Notes under the pieces: generated by a model
What the model was told of the DNA's origin: nothing
Databases searched by the model: none
What the model saw: the letters and a program-made list of their open reading frames with translations, nothing else
Shown here: positions 10,785 through 23,780 of the stretch, in pieces
Numbering within the stretch: position 1 is the stretch's first letter
Layout: every line of letters begins with the position of its first letter
Made by a program: the position numbers and the translations under genes
DNA from: Morella rubra
Taxonomy: Eukaryota > Streptophyta > Magnoliopsida > Fagales > Myricaceae
NCBI GenBank assembly: GCA_003952965.2
Contig: CM025851.1
Span: 34,762,758 to 34,826,757 of the forward strand
Direction: 5' to 3'
DNA: 64,000 bases

Positions 10785-11751
10785 GCTTGTTTGGAAATGG
10801 GTTGTGGTTTTGTTTTGGGTTCAACTTTCAAATTTCAAATTTTAAGATTTAAATATTGTTTAGTTGTAAGGATTTGTTTGGTTGTTTAAGATTTGGAATG
10901 ATTTATATTTAATTAAATTAAATAATATTAATTTATAGTTATTATGATATTCAGAAAATAAGAAAATAAAAATAATTTTAAAAAATAAGAAAAATATATA
11001 ATTCAAAAAATAAGTAGAAAATGATTTCATAAATATCAAAAATTATAAAAATAGATAAAATATGAAACTAATAAAAAAATATCCATAAAAATTAAAATAC
11101 CCAAGATAAAAATGTGCAAATTTTATAAAAAAAATAAATTTTACATTACCTTAACATTACCTTATTTGTTTTCTTGGAATTTTCGTAAACATGCTTGTTA
11201 ATTAGCATACATCTCTTTTCTCTTTTTTTACCAAAGAATGTTATATTATATCATTTATGCTTTATCATTTTTCTTTAGCAATACATCATCATATTTTATC
11301 TCATAATATCAATATGTACTATGTATATATTTTTTAATTTTGTAATAATCAAATTTATAGTTTTTTATTATATTTGTCAAATTTTATTCGTTTGATAAAT
11401 TTTACACAATTTTTATCTATCTTTTAATTGTTATGGATATTTTTTTTATTAGTTTCATATTTTATCTATTTTTATAATTTTTTATATTTATGAAATTATT
11501 TTCTACTTATTTTTTGAATTATATATATTTTCTAATTTTTTAAAATCATTTTTTATTTTCTTATTTTTTGAATATCATAATAACTATAAATTAATATTAT
11601 TTAATTTAATTCAAATATAAATCATTCCAAATTTTAAACAATCAAACAAATCCTTACAACTAAACAATATTTAAATATTAAAATTTGAAATTTGAAAGTT
11701 GAACCCAAAACCAAAACCAAAACCACAACCACAACCCATTTCCAAACAAGC
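10785..11751. mobile_element. Foldback-type element with ~360-bp inverted arms
   Basis: The left arm (about 10785-11140) and right arm (about 11385-11751) are nearly perfect reverse complements, both starting gcttgtttggaaatgggttg when read from outside. The unpaired middle is about 245 bases. No coding capacity is present. The outer motif is like that of hAT or Mutator-type MITEs, but no clear target-site duplication could be matched by eye. The transcript of the whole unit would form a very long hairpin. Confidence 0.8.
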
Positions 11752-12382
11752 CCTTGGTGTCCTTCCTGAGTTCTTCTTAGGTTCTTCTAAGAAGAATCCA
11801 ACGGCTCAGGATCTCTGAGTGTATAGGGCTCACTTTTAAAATTAATCCTGAGCCCTTCTTCTGATTATAAATTAAGAATCGTTAAGAAGTTGCTCTTTAT
11901 TTTTTTGTTGGCCTCGTCAAAAGCAACAATTTCTTTAGAGAGACAAAAACAGAAAGAATCGTTATTGTTCGCCGTTGAACTTGCGATGACAAACTGTGAT
12001 TCACACGGTCACTCTGGCAGGCAGGCAGTCACGTTCCGTCAGAATGAGTTGCCACGAAACTGGTCCCACATGGCGGATCATCATGCAGTTTGCACCGTAT
12101 CGCAGTTTCCAAACTCCGCTTCCAAAATAGCCGCAAACATTTCCGCACCCAACAGACGGTGCAGATCCCTCCTTCCCCAAGCAGACAGTCAGGATCTCCC
12201 ATCCTTTCAAACCCACACTTTTTCGCGCTCAATGACAATAAATATTATTATAATAAAATAAATTAATAAAAAAAGAAAAAAAATACCCTTCCTCTTCCCC
12301 CTCTTCTTATCTTTCACTCTGTAATCCCTCCAAAAACAGCATTCAATTAGAGAACTCAATTGAGGGTGCGATCCTACCCTCG
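11752..12382 (+). promoter_or_regulatory. Upstream region of the first cyclin A1 gene, with an MSA-like core
   Basis: This 630-base spacer precedes the start codon. It contains tccaacggctcagg at 11797-11810, whose core AACGG matches the M-phase-specific activator (MSA) element bound by three-repeat MYB proteins in plant G2/M genes. The element sits about 580 bases upstream of the ATG, farther than usual, so its function is uncertain. A CT-rich stretch just before the ATG (12288-12320) is typical of a plant 5' UTR. Confidence 0.4.
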
Positions 12383-15300
12383 ATGTCGACTAGCGACCGC
12401 TTTCCGCCACCATTTTCATCTTCATCTTCGGCCATGAAGCCCTCGGATTCGCACAATCCAACCAGGAAGGTGAAAAAGAAGCGACCCGCTCTCGCGGACG
12501 TCACCAACCAAAGAAATGAATCTAAGAGTAATTCACGGACCTCGCTTTCGTCGTCCAAGACTCTGGTGCGCTTAATTTCTCTCAATTTAACATCAGATTT
12601 TCTCCTCTCTCCGTGTCTTTCTTTTTTCTTTGAAATGTTAGGGCATCTGGCTTATTGAACAATTGCAGTATACATTCTGTGTTTGGGGGTCTCTGATTTT
12701 GGATTCTTCTTTGTTTCTTGAAATGGAAATTTAATATTGGCACAAAATCCCCAAATTTACAAAATATTCGAAATTCGTTGGGGTTATTTGCTGTTGTCTT
12801 ACATCACTATACTCGTTGGTTTTTTTTTTCCTACATTGGAAATAATTTGTGTTGCTTACTGAACAGAGGCACGCCGGTTGCCCAGCCAATTTGCCGTCTG
12901 AATCATCCAAGTTTCGATTATCTTGTTGTTCAACAAAACAGGGATTCACCATTTTTTTTTTTAATCCACGGTGGTTTTATATGCACGATAAAATGGAAGA
13001 TCGTCCAAACAAAAAAGAAAAGAAAGAAATGAAGAACAAAGTAATATTATGAATTGAGAATCAATGTGTAACAAGTGAAAGACATAGAGAAATGTTTACA
13101 ATCATATGATGATGAGCCATTGAGAAAACGTGGATCATATTTTCGTTATGGAGAAATATCAATTTACTACTTTTCCATAAATATTAACATCAAGTTGCAT
13201 TGTGACCAATTGAGTTGCTTAACTGTTGGGCACTAAAACATGAGCTGCCAGTCTTTATAAAGGAGTTATTGTGACCAAATTTTTGCAATTAATTTAATTA
13301 AAACACTGATAATATTTTCATGCTAATACGCCTGTCATAGGACAAAATTATCTTATTCATTTGCTACGTTGGAAAAATACAAATGACCATCTTTCTCAAA
13401 TCAACTCCATAATTTCCATCTTTGTCGTCTAGTATTTGCATGTTCATTCCATTTTATGCATCAAAAGGTTTATATCCAGATGTTTGACTGCCGTATTTCA
13501 GCTGTGTAAGGAGCATTTAATAATTTTAGATTTATACATGTCTTTCTCTCATCTCCATTGAAATATACAGACATCTATTACGGCGTTTTTAGCAATTTAT
13601 TTGATTATCACTATCTTAATGTGTACTATAACTTCTTGCGATTGCATAACTTTCTAAGTTTGATTCATGTAAGAACTTTGTGGGGTTCTAACAAAGGAGA
13701 TTGTATCCATTATGGTGGTGATATTTTGCGATGCTCTGTTCAAAATGATGGATAGCGCTTTGGGCTGATATTTGTGAATTGTGAGGATTGAGTTGAATTT
13801 TAGTTGTCAAAAGTTCCTTGCTTCGATGTTATAATTAGATTTTGATCTTTCTTCTCACATTGACGTGGGAAGTTTTAGCTTTTAGCTTCCTGCTATAGTC
13901 GTTTTAAGAGTAAGAGAAGGATCGACTGTTTTTCTATTTGAAGGTTCCATGTGCGGCCAACATTGCCAAGACGAAGAAACAAGTTTCTGCTTGCCCTCTC
14001 GATATAGGCTTCTCTCAGAGAACTTTGCCTCCATCCTTGAGCTTGAAATCCAGTGTCTTGGTTCTGCCCAAGGATACATCTTTCCCTGGATGTGATCAAC
14101 CTATGTCTAGCATTGCAGCCCTCTCTTCTCCTTGCAGCGTGGATGCTGTTCTTCCTGCTCCAAGTAGCCCAATTAATGCACCCAGAGGCATGGATGTTTC
14201 TCCAAGTATCTCACTTGGTGGTTCTGTTTCTTTGGATGAGAGCATGTCTACGTGTGAGTCTCTGAGGAGTCCAGAATTGGAATATATTGACAATGAGGAC
14301 TCTTCACCAGTTACATCAATTGAGCCGGAGACAAGCAACGGTCTCAATATTTCAGACACCGCAGAAAAAGCAGGTTTCTTATTGTAAAACATTCAGATCT
14401 CACCTGCATAACTCTCTCTCTCAATTTCTATACGTTGAGGATCTTCTTCTTTAATATCTAAGTAGGGATTTGACACATCTCCAAGTTTTTTGGTCAACAT
14501 CCGCCATGATATCTTGGTGTACTTGCTTTGGATGCACAGTGCATATCTAGAATATTTTGTTTATGTCCTTTCTAAAGCAGTTTTTCACATGTCGAATTCA
14601 GAGAGTGTTCGCAAGAGATGTATATTTGTTGAGATGGAAACATTTGATAAAGTTGTTGACATTGATCGCAATCTCATGGACCCTCAGTGCTGTGGAACCA
14701 TTGCTTATGACATCTACAAAAACTTGCGTGTATCTGAGGTTCAGCATACTCTTCTGGACAATATTGAATGTGCTGTGTTTTCTTATTTTGTCAATGTACT
14801 GTGTCTTCCTAAGCAAAGTACATTGTCTATCCTAAACATTCTATTTAATGGTTTATTCAATTTGTTCGGTTTTCAGGCAAATAAAAGCCCTTCGACAGAC
14901 TTCATGGAAATGATCCAAAAAGAAATAAATGCCAGCATGCGTGCTGTCCTTATCGACTGGCTTGTGGAGGTAATTTGTGGCTGGTGATGATTTGTATGAT
15001 CCAAGTTCGCCCCCCCATCACACTTTTCAGGATTATGTTTAATAAATGTCTTGATAAGTGGGGTTTTCGATGGGATTATAAAGCATTCGTTGTCAATATC
15101 ATCAAGCCTTTTCGTCCATATAAGCACTCTGTTTTTTTGGTCGAGGGGTTATCTGACCTCCTATTGTTAACTTTAGGTTGCTGAAGAGTACAGGCTTCTA
15201 CCTGATACACTATTTTTGGCTGTTAACTATATTGATCGCTATCTTTCTGGCAATTCGGTGAAAAGGCAACGGCTGCAATTGCTTGGAGTCGCATGCATGA

Positions 15301-17181
15301 TGATTGCTGCGTAAGATTCTTTTGTAGATTTGCTTACTTCTCTCTCTATCTATCTCTCTCACTCTGTCCATGTGGTGCATCCACCTATATAAGTTCCGAC
15401 AATCATAAGAAGTATCAATGAACCTTGTTGGGTGATTGTCTTGCCAGCAAGTATGAGGAGATCTGTGCGCCCAATGTGGATGAGTTCTGTTACATAACTG
15501 ATCATACATACGAAAAGCAGGAGGTTTGTCTTAAAGTTTACTCTTAGATGCTTCTTTGAATTGCAGTATTTACCCTAGCTCCTAAAGCATTGACAATGTA
15601 AATTTATGCAGGTTTTCCAAATGGAATCTGCTGTTCTCAATTACTTGAAATTTGAAATGACGGCCCCAACAGCTAAATGTTTTTTGAGGTGATAGCTACT
15701 TTATTAATATCAGATTGTCAAGTGGAAGTTCATTGGAACTGCGTTCAGTTTTGAATTTTCTTATTTTATGACAAATGTTCAGGCGTTTTGTTTGTGCCGC
15801 CCAAGCCACCAGTGAGGTATAGACTTTCTTGGACAAGATTCCTTTTAGTACTTCAGTTTGATTTCATTCCTTCAGGACTCTCTGCGGAGTTTGGCTGTAA
15901 ATTACTATGACAGACCAACAAAATGTCAGTTAAAATTGGTTTTAATTTCAGAATATATAGAAATTGGAGGTCCATTAATGCTCTTGGTTTTTGGTATCAA
16001 AGTTCACTACAATAGGTGGTATCTGCTACTTTGCCTAGGTTCCCTCAATGCAGTTGGAGTGCTTGGCCAATTACCTCGTGGAGTTATCTCTTCCAGAGTA
16101 TAACATGCTTCGTTATGCTCCATCCCTGGTAGCTGCTTCTGCTACTTTCTTGGCCAAATTTATACTCCTCCCCAAAAGGAAACCCTGGGTATGTGCGAGG
16201 AAGTATTACACAGATTCTTCTTGTAGCTCAATGTTTTTTAATGCATATCTTCTCATAAATATATGAGTATAGTTTGTATTGACTATATTCATGTCACAGA
16301 ATTTGACATTGAAGCATTACACACTCTACCAAGCTTCTGATTTGAGTGACTGCGTCAAGGCGCTGCATAGCCTGTGCTGTAATTGCGGTAGTTCTAATCT
16401 ACCTGCAGTTAGGGAGAAGTATAGCCAACATAAGGTATTCAGCTCTTTCCTCCTCTCTCTGGATGATGAGTGCAAAATGAGATCCATTAGCAACAAATTT
16501 TTTTTAAGTCAGTTCAGTGCAGCCTCTTATGAGCACTGTTAATCCTTTTATGCTTTCTGCTAATAAGTGAGTCTGTAGAAAAGCATGCCAGGGGGTTTCA
16601 ACAAGAACCGAAGGTAGGAACTTTGTAATAACATGATTTGCTAGGATATCACTGAACAGCGGTGTTTACTACATAGCACACTGTGCTCAATGAGCATATA
16701 AATAGCTAGAACTGACACCTAATCACTCATCAGAAGTTTCCTCAAAGTAACCACCCCCCCCCAAAAAAAAAAAAAAAAAAAATTTCCTCAGAGATGAGAA
16801 GTTGGATCGTGTGAGCTGAAAATATTTCACCTCATACATTGAAGTGGAGTACATATAAAACTTTTAGCCAGCGAACTTCAATGAACATTTCTTGTTAGCA
16901 TAATATGCACCACATCAGCAAAACATTATAGAGAGGTTTTTGCTTTCTGAATTTTCAAAAATGTGCTCAGATATTGTTCAAACCAAATCATTATTCTCTG
17001 GAAGCAGAACTGAGCTAGTACACTCTAATGATTTTGGCTAAAATTGAGTTTTTCTTTTGCCCTTTCTCACACACAGTGATTTAAGCTGACATGTTTCTTT
17101 CTGCATTAGTACAAGTTCGTGGCAAAGAAGTACTGCCCTTCTTCTATACCTCCAGAGTTTTTCCAAGACCCAAGCAACTAG
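12383..17181 (+). CDS. CYCA1: Cyclin A1 type, copy 1
   Basis: This A-type cyclin activates CDKs in S to M phase in the nucleus. Eleven exons: 12383-12565, 13944-14373, 14602-14738, 14877-14969, 15177-15310, 15448-15523, 15612-15688, 15783-15816, 16039-16188, 16300-16434, 17110-17181. All have GT/AG borders and they join in frame to 506 residues ending at TAG. A destruction-box-like RPALADVTN lies at residues 34-42. The N-terminal cyclin box starts at [20 protein letters not shown] (about residue 271) and continues through [17 protein letters not shown] and [10 protein letters not shown]. The C-terminal fold includes [14 protein letters not shown] and [10 protein letters not shown]. The length fits the A1 subgroup. 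The third exon starts at an acceptor chosen by alignment with the neighbour gene. No defect is seen. Confidence 0.93.
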
Positions 17182-19188
17182 ACAGCGTTCCAACTCAATG
17201 AAACTCGGCATGTGAATCCCACGTATGGAATTTTGAGTCCGGTAGTTCTGTGCGTACTGTTGGATATTCAGGCGACCTTCTCGTCGTACTGTTTTCCTAG
17301 ACATAATAAACTCAACTCTTGTACAATTATTTTCTTGAAATGAGTTTTCAGTGTATATACCACGGGTTCAAATATACACAGAACCATCTCTTCTAGCGTG
17401 TTTCCTGTTTCCTTCATGGGTTCACATGCTGTCATAACTACTTATGAAATAAGTCTTAGAGGTTGCCAGAATAGAGTGCTCGTCTGTGACTCTGCGACTG
17501 GCAAAACGGTGAGCATCAGGTGCCGCCAGAACAATCTGTTTCACCCAGTATGGAGCCGAGCCGAGTCAATCTAAAAAAAATTATTGGAGAAAAAAATTCT
17601 TTCTCATTTTTTGTTTTTTAGTTTTATTGAGCTTCCAATTTGTGTCTGGGATTTCTTCATCAATTCGATTTAAGCCTATTTGTTGCAGTTCTTACGGAGA
17701 TTGAAGACACTCGTCAAAACATAAATTTGAAGGCCCAAATTCTGACACGACATTATCCTAAATGCACTCACACTAATGTTGACGCAAAGTAAACAAAAAA
17801 GTGGATTTGGTTCGGTTCGGTTCAATTTTTTGGAACCAAAGCAAAACTGTGGATCTCATGCCAAAACTTTGACCTTACACTAACCTTACAATCGAGCGAT
17901 ATTTGGTAAGCAAAAAATTTAAAAATTTTGAGTTTGAATGAGAATTTTTTTTTTAATATTATCTTTTTATACATTGAAAGAGGAATATAGTTTGGGCAAG
18001 CTCTACACGGGTGGAGAGTAAGCTTGGGTATTCTTTGGTGGAGTTTAATATCGCAATATTTCGGAGTATCAAAATTTCAAACAACTTAAATACACTTTAA
18101 AATTTTTAACATCTATATACATATACATTCTAAATTTTTCACAAACCCCAATAAATCTCAATATTACAAAGATTTTCAAAAATTTTAGAATATTCTTTGA
18201 AATTTTGATAAACAAACGCCACCTTTAAGGTGTGACGATAAACCCGCAATAAATAAACTTCCTGTATTAATATTCGAATAAATATCTAGTCTAATATTCG
18301 GTGGGATTTTTTTTTGTCTCTTTATGTTTTCTGCAGGTCTTGGATTCTGGCCATTGTTGCTAATGGGCTTAATTAGGAGAGCCGATTTTGGGTTACAAGA
18401 AGATGGAGGAAAAAATTTAGAGAGAGAAAATAAAGGGATTGAGATCTATGTTTTGGGGACAGTAAGTTAATGTGCTTCCAATTTCATTGTTTTGGGTAAG
18501 TAAGTTTTAGAAGAATTTCGAAAAGAGAGAAGAAGCAGAAAATTAAGGGATTGAGATCCATGTTTTCTTGGAACAGAGCTAAGTCCTCACAAATGTGTAT
18601 AATGATTGCAGATGATGAGGATTGGAGTTGTTTTTCTTTTGGTAGAAAAGAGATATTGACTTCCCTAATGACTACTGGTTTGGATACTGTCTCTCTGTCT
18701 GTATTTGTTTCCTAAGTTGCTAAAGGCAGATCCGCTGACCGTTTGAATTCAAATTCAAAACTTAAAAACCTAAAACCTAAACTCACAGACTGTGACCACA
18801 TGAACAGTAACAGACGACTTAATGGTCTGTGGGATCGCCTCATTCGATGGTTGTGGGAAACATAAACTTGCTTCAAACCCAGAGGAGGTCGCATATGCCA
18901 TATGCTTGGCCCACACCTACCCCCGCTCCTAACGTTTACAGAGCCAATCGAACGGCTGGGACCGCTCAAGGATTCAAATACCCCCATTTCCCCGCCTCAA
19001 AAGTCTAATTAAACCTTTTCTTAAATGACCTCTGGAACTCACACTCTGTGCAACGCTCTCTCTCTTTCTTTGTCAGTTTGCTTTTCTTGTGCTTGAGCTA
19101 AGCTAACAATAAAGAAGGCTGAATCAGAGAGGCCAAGGGAGCAAAGAAAGCTTCTTGGACGCGAACTCTAAACTGGGTTTTATCCAAA
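17182..19188 (+). promoter_or_regulatory. Spacer and promoter between the two cyclin genes
   Basis: The 2-kb spacer holds no gene. At 18030-18225 is an AT-rich repeat ending gataaacaaacgccacc, an end also seen near 54605. The last 500 bases are the likely promoter of copy 2. An AACGG core (cgaacggctggga, AACGG at 18951-18955) about 240 bases before the ATG matches the MSA core of G2/M promoters. A CT repeat near 19058 probably lies in the 5' UTR. Confidence 0.5.
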
Positions 19189-22100
19189 ATGTCTACCCAG
19201 AATCGGCGTTCATCGTTTTCTTCATCAACTTCGTCCTCATTGGCGAAGCGGAACGCCTCGTCTTCATCATCGGAGAATATAGGAAAGGCTACTATGGCAA
19301 AGAAAAGAGCGCCACTGAGTAACCTCACCAATGTCAAGAACGTGGCTAACATTTCTTCGCGGAGCTCCGTTCCATCTTCTGCGTTGGTATTTACTGTACA
19401 AATCTTGTTTTCGGTTGTTTGTGTGCTGAGAAAATGTAGAGAAATACCAATTGAAACAAGAAAAAGTGAAGAAAAGAAAAAGAAAGTGAAAGGAGTTTGG
19501 ACATTTCGTTATCTTGTTGTTCTTCTTTTAATGAAGTTTTAGAATGTTTATGTTGGTTCTCTTCAGTTGTTAAGATATTTTGCCTTTGATTTGTGGCCTG
19601 ATCCCAGTACGAAATACTAAATGATACATCTTGTTCATCTTTGCTATTATTTTCTTATGTTTTATATCTGTTAGATTTTCCATGTCAAGGAAATTGAAAA
19701 CAGAGTGAGTTCTTTCAGGAAACGAGAAGAGCCTGAACTGATCGCTACATTTCAAGTCGAGAAGTCGGGATCCTGTCATTCTTTAAATGCTTGCTTTCCA
19801 GTGTACAAGTTTTACAACAACCAAAAAAGACGTGATGTATCAACAGCTAGAATTTAAGAACCTTTAGATTAAAGTTGATCCCGTAACGTGAAATTTTTAG
19901 GTGTGGAATTTTAAAATGCTCTCGAACTGAATGCACTTGTGTGTACCTCAATTTTCTCCTTGTTTTGGCATTTACCGAATTTTAGTCTGCTCACTGTGGC
20001 TTCAGTTGTCTTCTTCAGACACTTGACTTGGTTTCATATTTGAAGGTGTCATCTGCAACTAAAATATCCAAGGCAAAGAAGGGACCTCCTGCCGGCCCAG
20101 GGAGCATGGGACTTGCCAGGAGCAGCTTTCCTGCATCCTTGAATGTTAAATCAAGTGCACTTATTCCTTGTAGCAAGGTTACATCTTTCCCTAGAAGTGA
20201 TGAAATTATCCCTAGAACTGCTGCCATTTCTGCGCCATGCAGTATGGATATTTCTCCAAGTAAATCAGATGGACTGTCGGTTTCTCTGGATGAAACAATG
20301 TCTACTTGTGAATCCTTCAAGAGTCCTGACGTTGAATACATTGACAACAATGATGTTCTAGCAGTTGACTCCATAAACAGAAAAACGATCAGCAGCCTTT
20401 ACATTTCAGATCATGAAGAAAAAACAGGTGCTCTATTCTACTTTTCCAGTTTTTGTCGCACTAGCCCGCTTTTTTTAGTTGTTTTCCCCTGACCCTATCG
20501 AATTTATTACTCATGCATCTAATATTTCACGTTTCTAAGAAATGTTGGCACATTATACGGGCTCATAAAAACTTTCATAGCTTTGAACCATAATTTCATG
20601 TATTCTTGATGTTCCAGTGTTGTTCATATCAATTTACTTGCAGGCAGCATATGCAATAGAGATGTCCTCGCAGAGATGGAAACAAATCATAAAGTTGTAG
20701 ACATTGATATGAATTACACGGATCCGCAGTTGTGTGCAACCTTTGCTTGTGATATTTACAAGTACTTACGTGCGTCTGAGGTATGACAGCTGTAGTCTAA
20801 TACTGTCAATGTTCATCCTAATTTACACAATTCTCATTCTTTATTTCTAGTTTTGTTGGTCAAAATTATACGCTTTTTTTTTTCCTGCTTCATGATCCAT
20901 TTAAAATTCCGGGATTTTTAGGCAAAGAAAAGGCCGTCCACAGACTTCATGGAGAAAATTCAAAAGGACATCAACGCGAGCATGCGTGCAATATTGATCG
21001 ATTGGCTTGTGGAGGTAATTCATGTGTTGAACGTTCTACATTTTTATATCCTGGAGACATGCTTTAAGAGAGAAGAAATTGGTGAGGATTTTGGGCATTG
21101 AAATAACTTGGGAGTATCATTAGCCAGTGCAGGTTGTGTCGTGTGAAATTCTGAACCTCTATTCCTAGTGCAGGTTGCTGAAGAGTACAGGCTTGTACCC
21201 GACACATTATATTTGACTGTGAACTACATAGATAGGTATCTCTCAGGCAATGTGATGAACAGGCAACGGCTACAGTTACTTGGTGTGGCTTGCATGATGG
21301 TTGCCTCGTAAGAACAAAATTTCTTCCAATGTGGTTTTTTGTCGGGGATACATCTTTTAATATCCCCTTGAAAATTTTGGTCTAATAGATACTATTAACA
21401 AGCAAAAGTTTTCTGTTGCCAGAAAATATGAGGAGATTTGTGCGCCCCAAGTGGAAGAGTTTTGTTACATAACTGATAATACCTATTTCAAGGAAGAGGT
21501 TTGGGTCCTATCCTGCTCTGGTTGAACTACGCTTTTTCTAGATGTTTGCATTGTTGAATTCTGGCTAAACAAGGTAACCATTATCATTCTGTATGCAGGT
21601 TTTGCAAATGGAATCTGCTGTGTTGAATTACTTGAAGTTTGAAATGACAGCGCCAACAACTAAATGTTTCTTAAGGTGAGGGCTAACCTAGGACTATCGA
21701 CTTCACCTATTTATTTCACATATCCTGCTCCAGATAGTGACTTGTGATTCATGATTAGGCGATTTGTTCGTGCTGCTCAAGGGATCAATGAGGTATATAT
21801 CTTGGGCTTGAGTGCTCGGTTATTCTGCTTTACATCTTTCCAGTCAATATCATTGTCTCATCTACATTACTGTGGCTTTCAACAAATTTGATTATAGTCG
21901 TTTACTTAAAGTCACAGGGTTCTTGGATGATTGAGAGGGGAAACAAATTTGATCATGAAGCTCACCCTCATCAATCATTCAGAAGGTTTCTTTTATGATA
22001 TAGATTTACAGAACCGTTTATTGGATACAACTGCCATATCCTAAAACTTTGATCTTCTGGTGTTTTTATCTGTCATTCTCTCAGGCTCCATCACTGCAGT

Positions 22101-22626
22101 TGGAGTGCTTAGCCAACTACATAGCGGAATTATCCCTCTTGGAGTACAATATGCTTTGTTATGCTCCATCCCTCATTGCTGCTTCCTCGATTTTCTTGGC
22201 CAAATATGTACTTTCCCCTTCTCAGAGACCGTGGGTACGTGTTTGATAAAAAGATCAGGTCTTTTTCTAGTCGTTTATGATTATGGTTCTCTAAGATGGG
22301 TTGATTTTTCCATTTTGTTTTGGTACAGAATTCCACTTTGCAGCATTACACGCTATACCAGCCTTCGGATTTGTGTAACTGTGTTGAAGATCTCCACCGC
22401 CTCTGCTTTGATAGCATTAGTTCTAGTTTACCTGCAATTAGGGAGAAATACAGTCAACATAAGGTAAGCTAAATGCCCCTTACTCTCATCACTTTGCTGA
22501 AATTAGTATATATTTTGGTTGATCAGCGTTTAACTGAGATGTTGTTTCTTGGCTCTTGCTCAGTACAAATATGTGGCGAAGAAGTGTTGTCCCCCTACGA
22601 TACCTCCAGAGTTTTTCCTGAGTTGA
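19189..22626 (+). CDS. CYCA1: Cyclin A1 type, copy 2
   Basis: Tandem paralogue of the gene at 12383. Eleven exons: 19189-19386, 20046-20427, 20644-20780, 20922-21014, 21174-21307, 21423-21498, 21599-21675, 21759-21792, 22085-22234, 22329-22463, 22564-22626, giving 492 residues. Exons 3 to 10 have exactly the same lengths as in copy 1 (137, 93, 134, 76, 77, 34, 150 and 135 bases), while exons 1, 2 and 11 differ. The destruction box is a better consensus, RAPLSNLTN at residues 40-48. The cyclin box starts at [20 protein letters not shown] (about residue 260). The C-terminus is PPEFFLS. Introns are unalignable by eye, so the duplication is old. Both copies look functional. Confidence 0.93.
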
Positions 22627-22780
22627 AGTCGATAAAACATTTTAAATTAGTCTCCAATGCTCGGTTGGATGTAGAGCTCAGATCACTGATTTTAGCGGCT
22701 AGTTGGTTCCAAGCAATGGAATTCTTTTTTACCTTCTTTCTTTATTGTACCATGTTTACTTTCCTTGATTTGGTAGTTAA
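22627..22780. other. Short spacer before the first gap
   Basis: This is 3' flank of the cyclin gene. I see no recognisable exon of the neighbouring 4CL gene, whose 3' part must lie in or have been lost at the gap. Confidence 0.5.
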
Positions 22781-23780
22781 NNNNNNNNNNNNNNNNNNNN
22801 NNNNNNNNNNNNNNNNNNNNNNNNNNNNNNNNNNNNNNNNNNNNNNNNNNNNNNNNNNNNNNNNNNNNNNNNNNNNNNNNNNNNNNNNNNNNNNNNNNNN
22901 NNNNNNNNNNNNNNNNNNNNNNNNNNNNNNNNNNNNNNNNNNNNNNNNNNNNNNNNNNNNNNNNNNNNNNNNNNNNNNNNNNNNNNNNNNNNNNNNNNNN
23001 NNNNNNNNNNNNNNNNNNNNNNNNNNNNNNNNNNNNNNNNNNNNNNNNNNNNNNNNNNNNNNNNNNNNNNNNNNNNNNNNNNNNNNNNNNNNNNNNNNNN
23101 NNNNNNNNNNNNNNNNNNNNNNNNNNNNNNNNNNNNNNNNNNNNNNNNNNNNNNNNNNNNNNNNNNNNNNNNNNNNNNNNNNNNNNNNNNNNNNNNNNNN
23201 NNNNNNNNNNNNNNNNNNNNNNNNNNNNNNNNNNNNNNNNNNNNNNNNNNNNNNNNNNNNNNNNNNNNNNNNNNNNNNNNNNNNNNNNNNNNNNNNNNNN
23301 NNNNNNNNNNNNNNNNNNNNNNNNNNNNNNNNNNNNNNNNNNNNNNNNNNNNNNNNNNNNNNNNNNNNNNNNNNNNNNNNNNNNNNNNNNNNNNNNNNNN
23401 NNNNNNNNNNNNNNNNNNNNNNNNNNNNNNNNNNNNNNNNNNNNNNNNNNNNNNNNNNNNNNNNNNNNNNNNNNNNNNNNNNNNNNNNNNNNNNNNNNNN
23501 NNNNNNNNNNNNNNNNNNNNNNNNNNNNNNNNNNNNNNNNNNNNNNNNNNNNNNNNNNNNNNNNNNNNNNNNNNNNNNNNNNNNNNNNNNNNNNNNNNNN
23601 NNNNNNNNNNNNNNNNNNNNNNNNNNNNNNNNNNNNNNNNNNNNNNNNNNNNNNNNNNNNNNNNNNNNNNNNNNNNNNNNNNNNNNNNNNNNNNNNNNNN
23701 NNNNNNNNNNNNNNNNNNNNNNNNNNNNNNNNNNNNNNNNNNNNNNNNNNNNNNNNNNNNNNNNNNNNNNNNNNNNNNNN
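22781..23780. other. Assembly gap, 1000 N
   Basis: The run is exactly 1000 bases of N, which suggests a default-size scaffold gap of unknown true length. It interrupts the 4CL gene. A normal 4CL 3' part (the remainder of exon 1, introns and several exons) usually needs more than 1 kb. Confidence 0.95.

Noticed and set aside
21130-21145. A second gtgcaggttg word upstream of the cyclin copy 2 exon at 21174, as an alternative acceptor
   Set aside because: Using it breaks the conserved VAEEYRL frame; the acceptor at 21171-21173 gives the exon length shared with copy 1.
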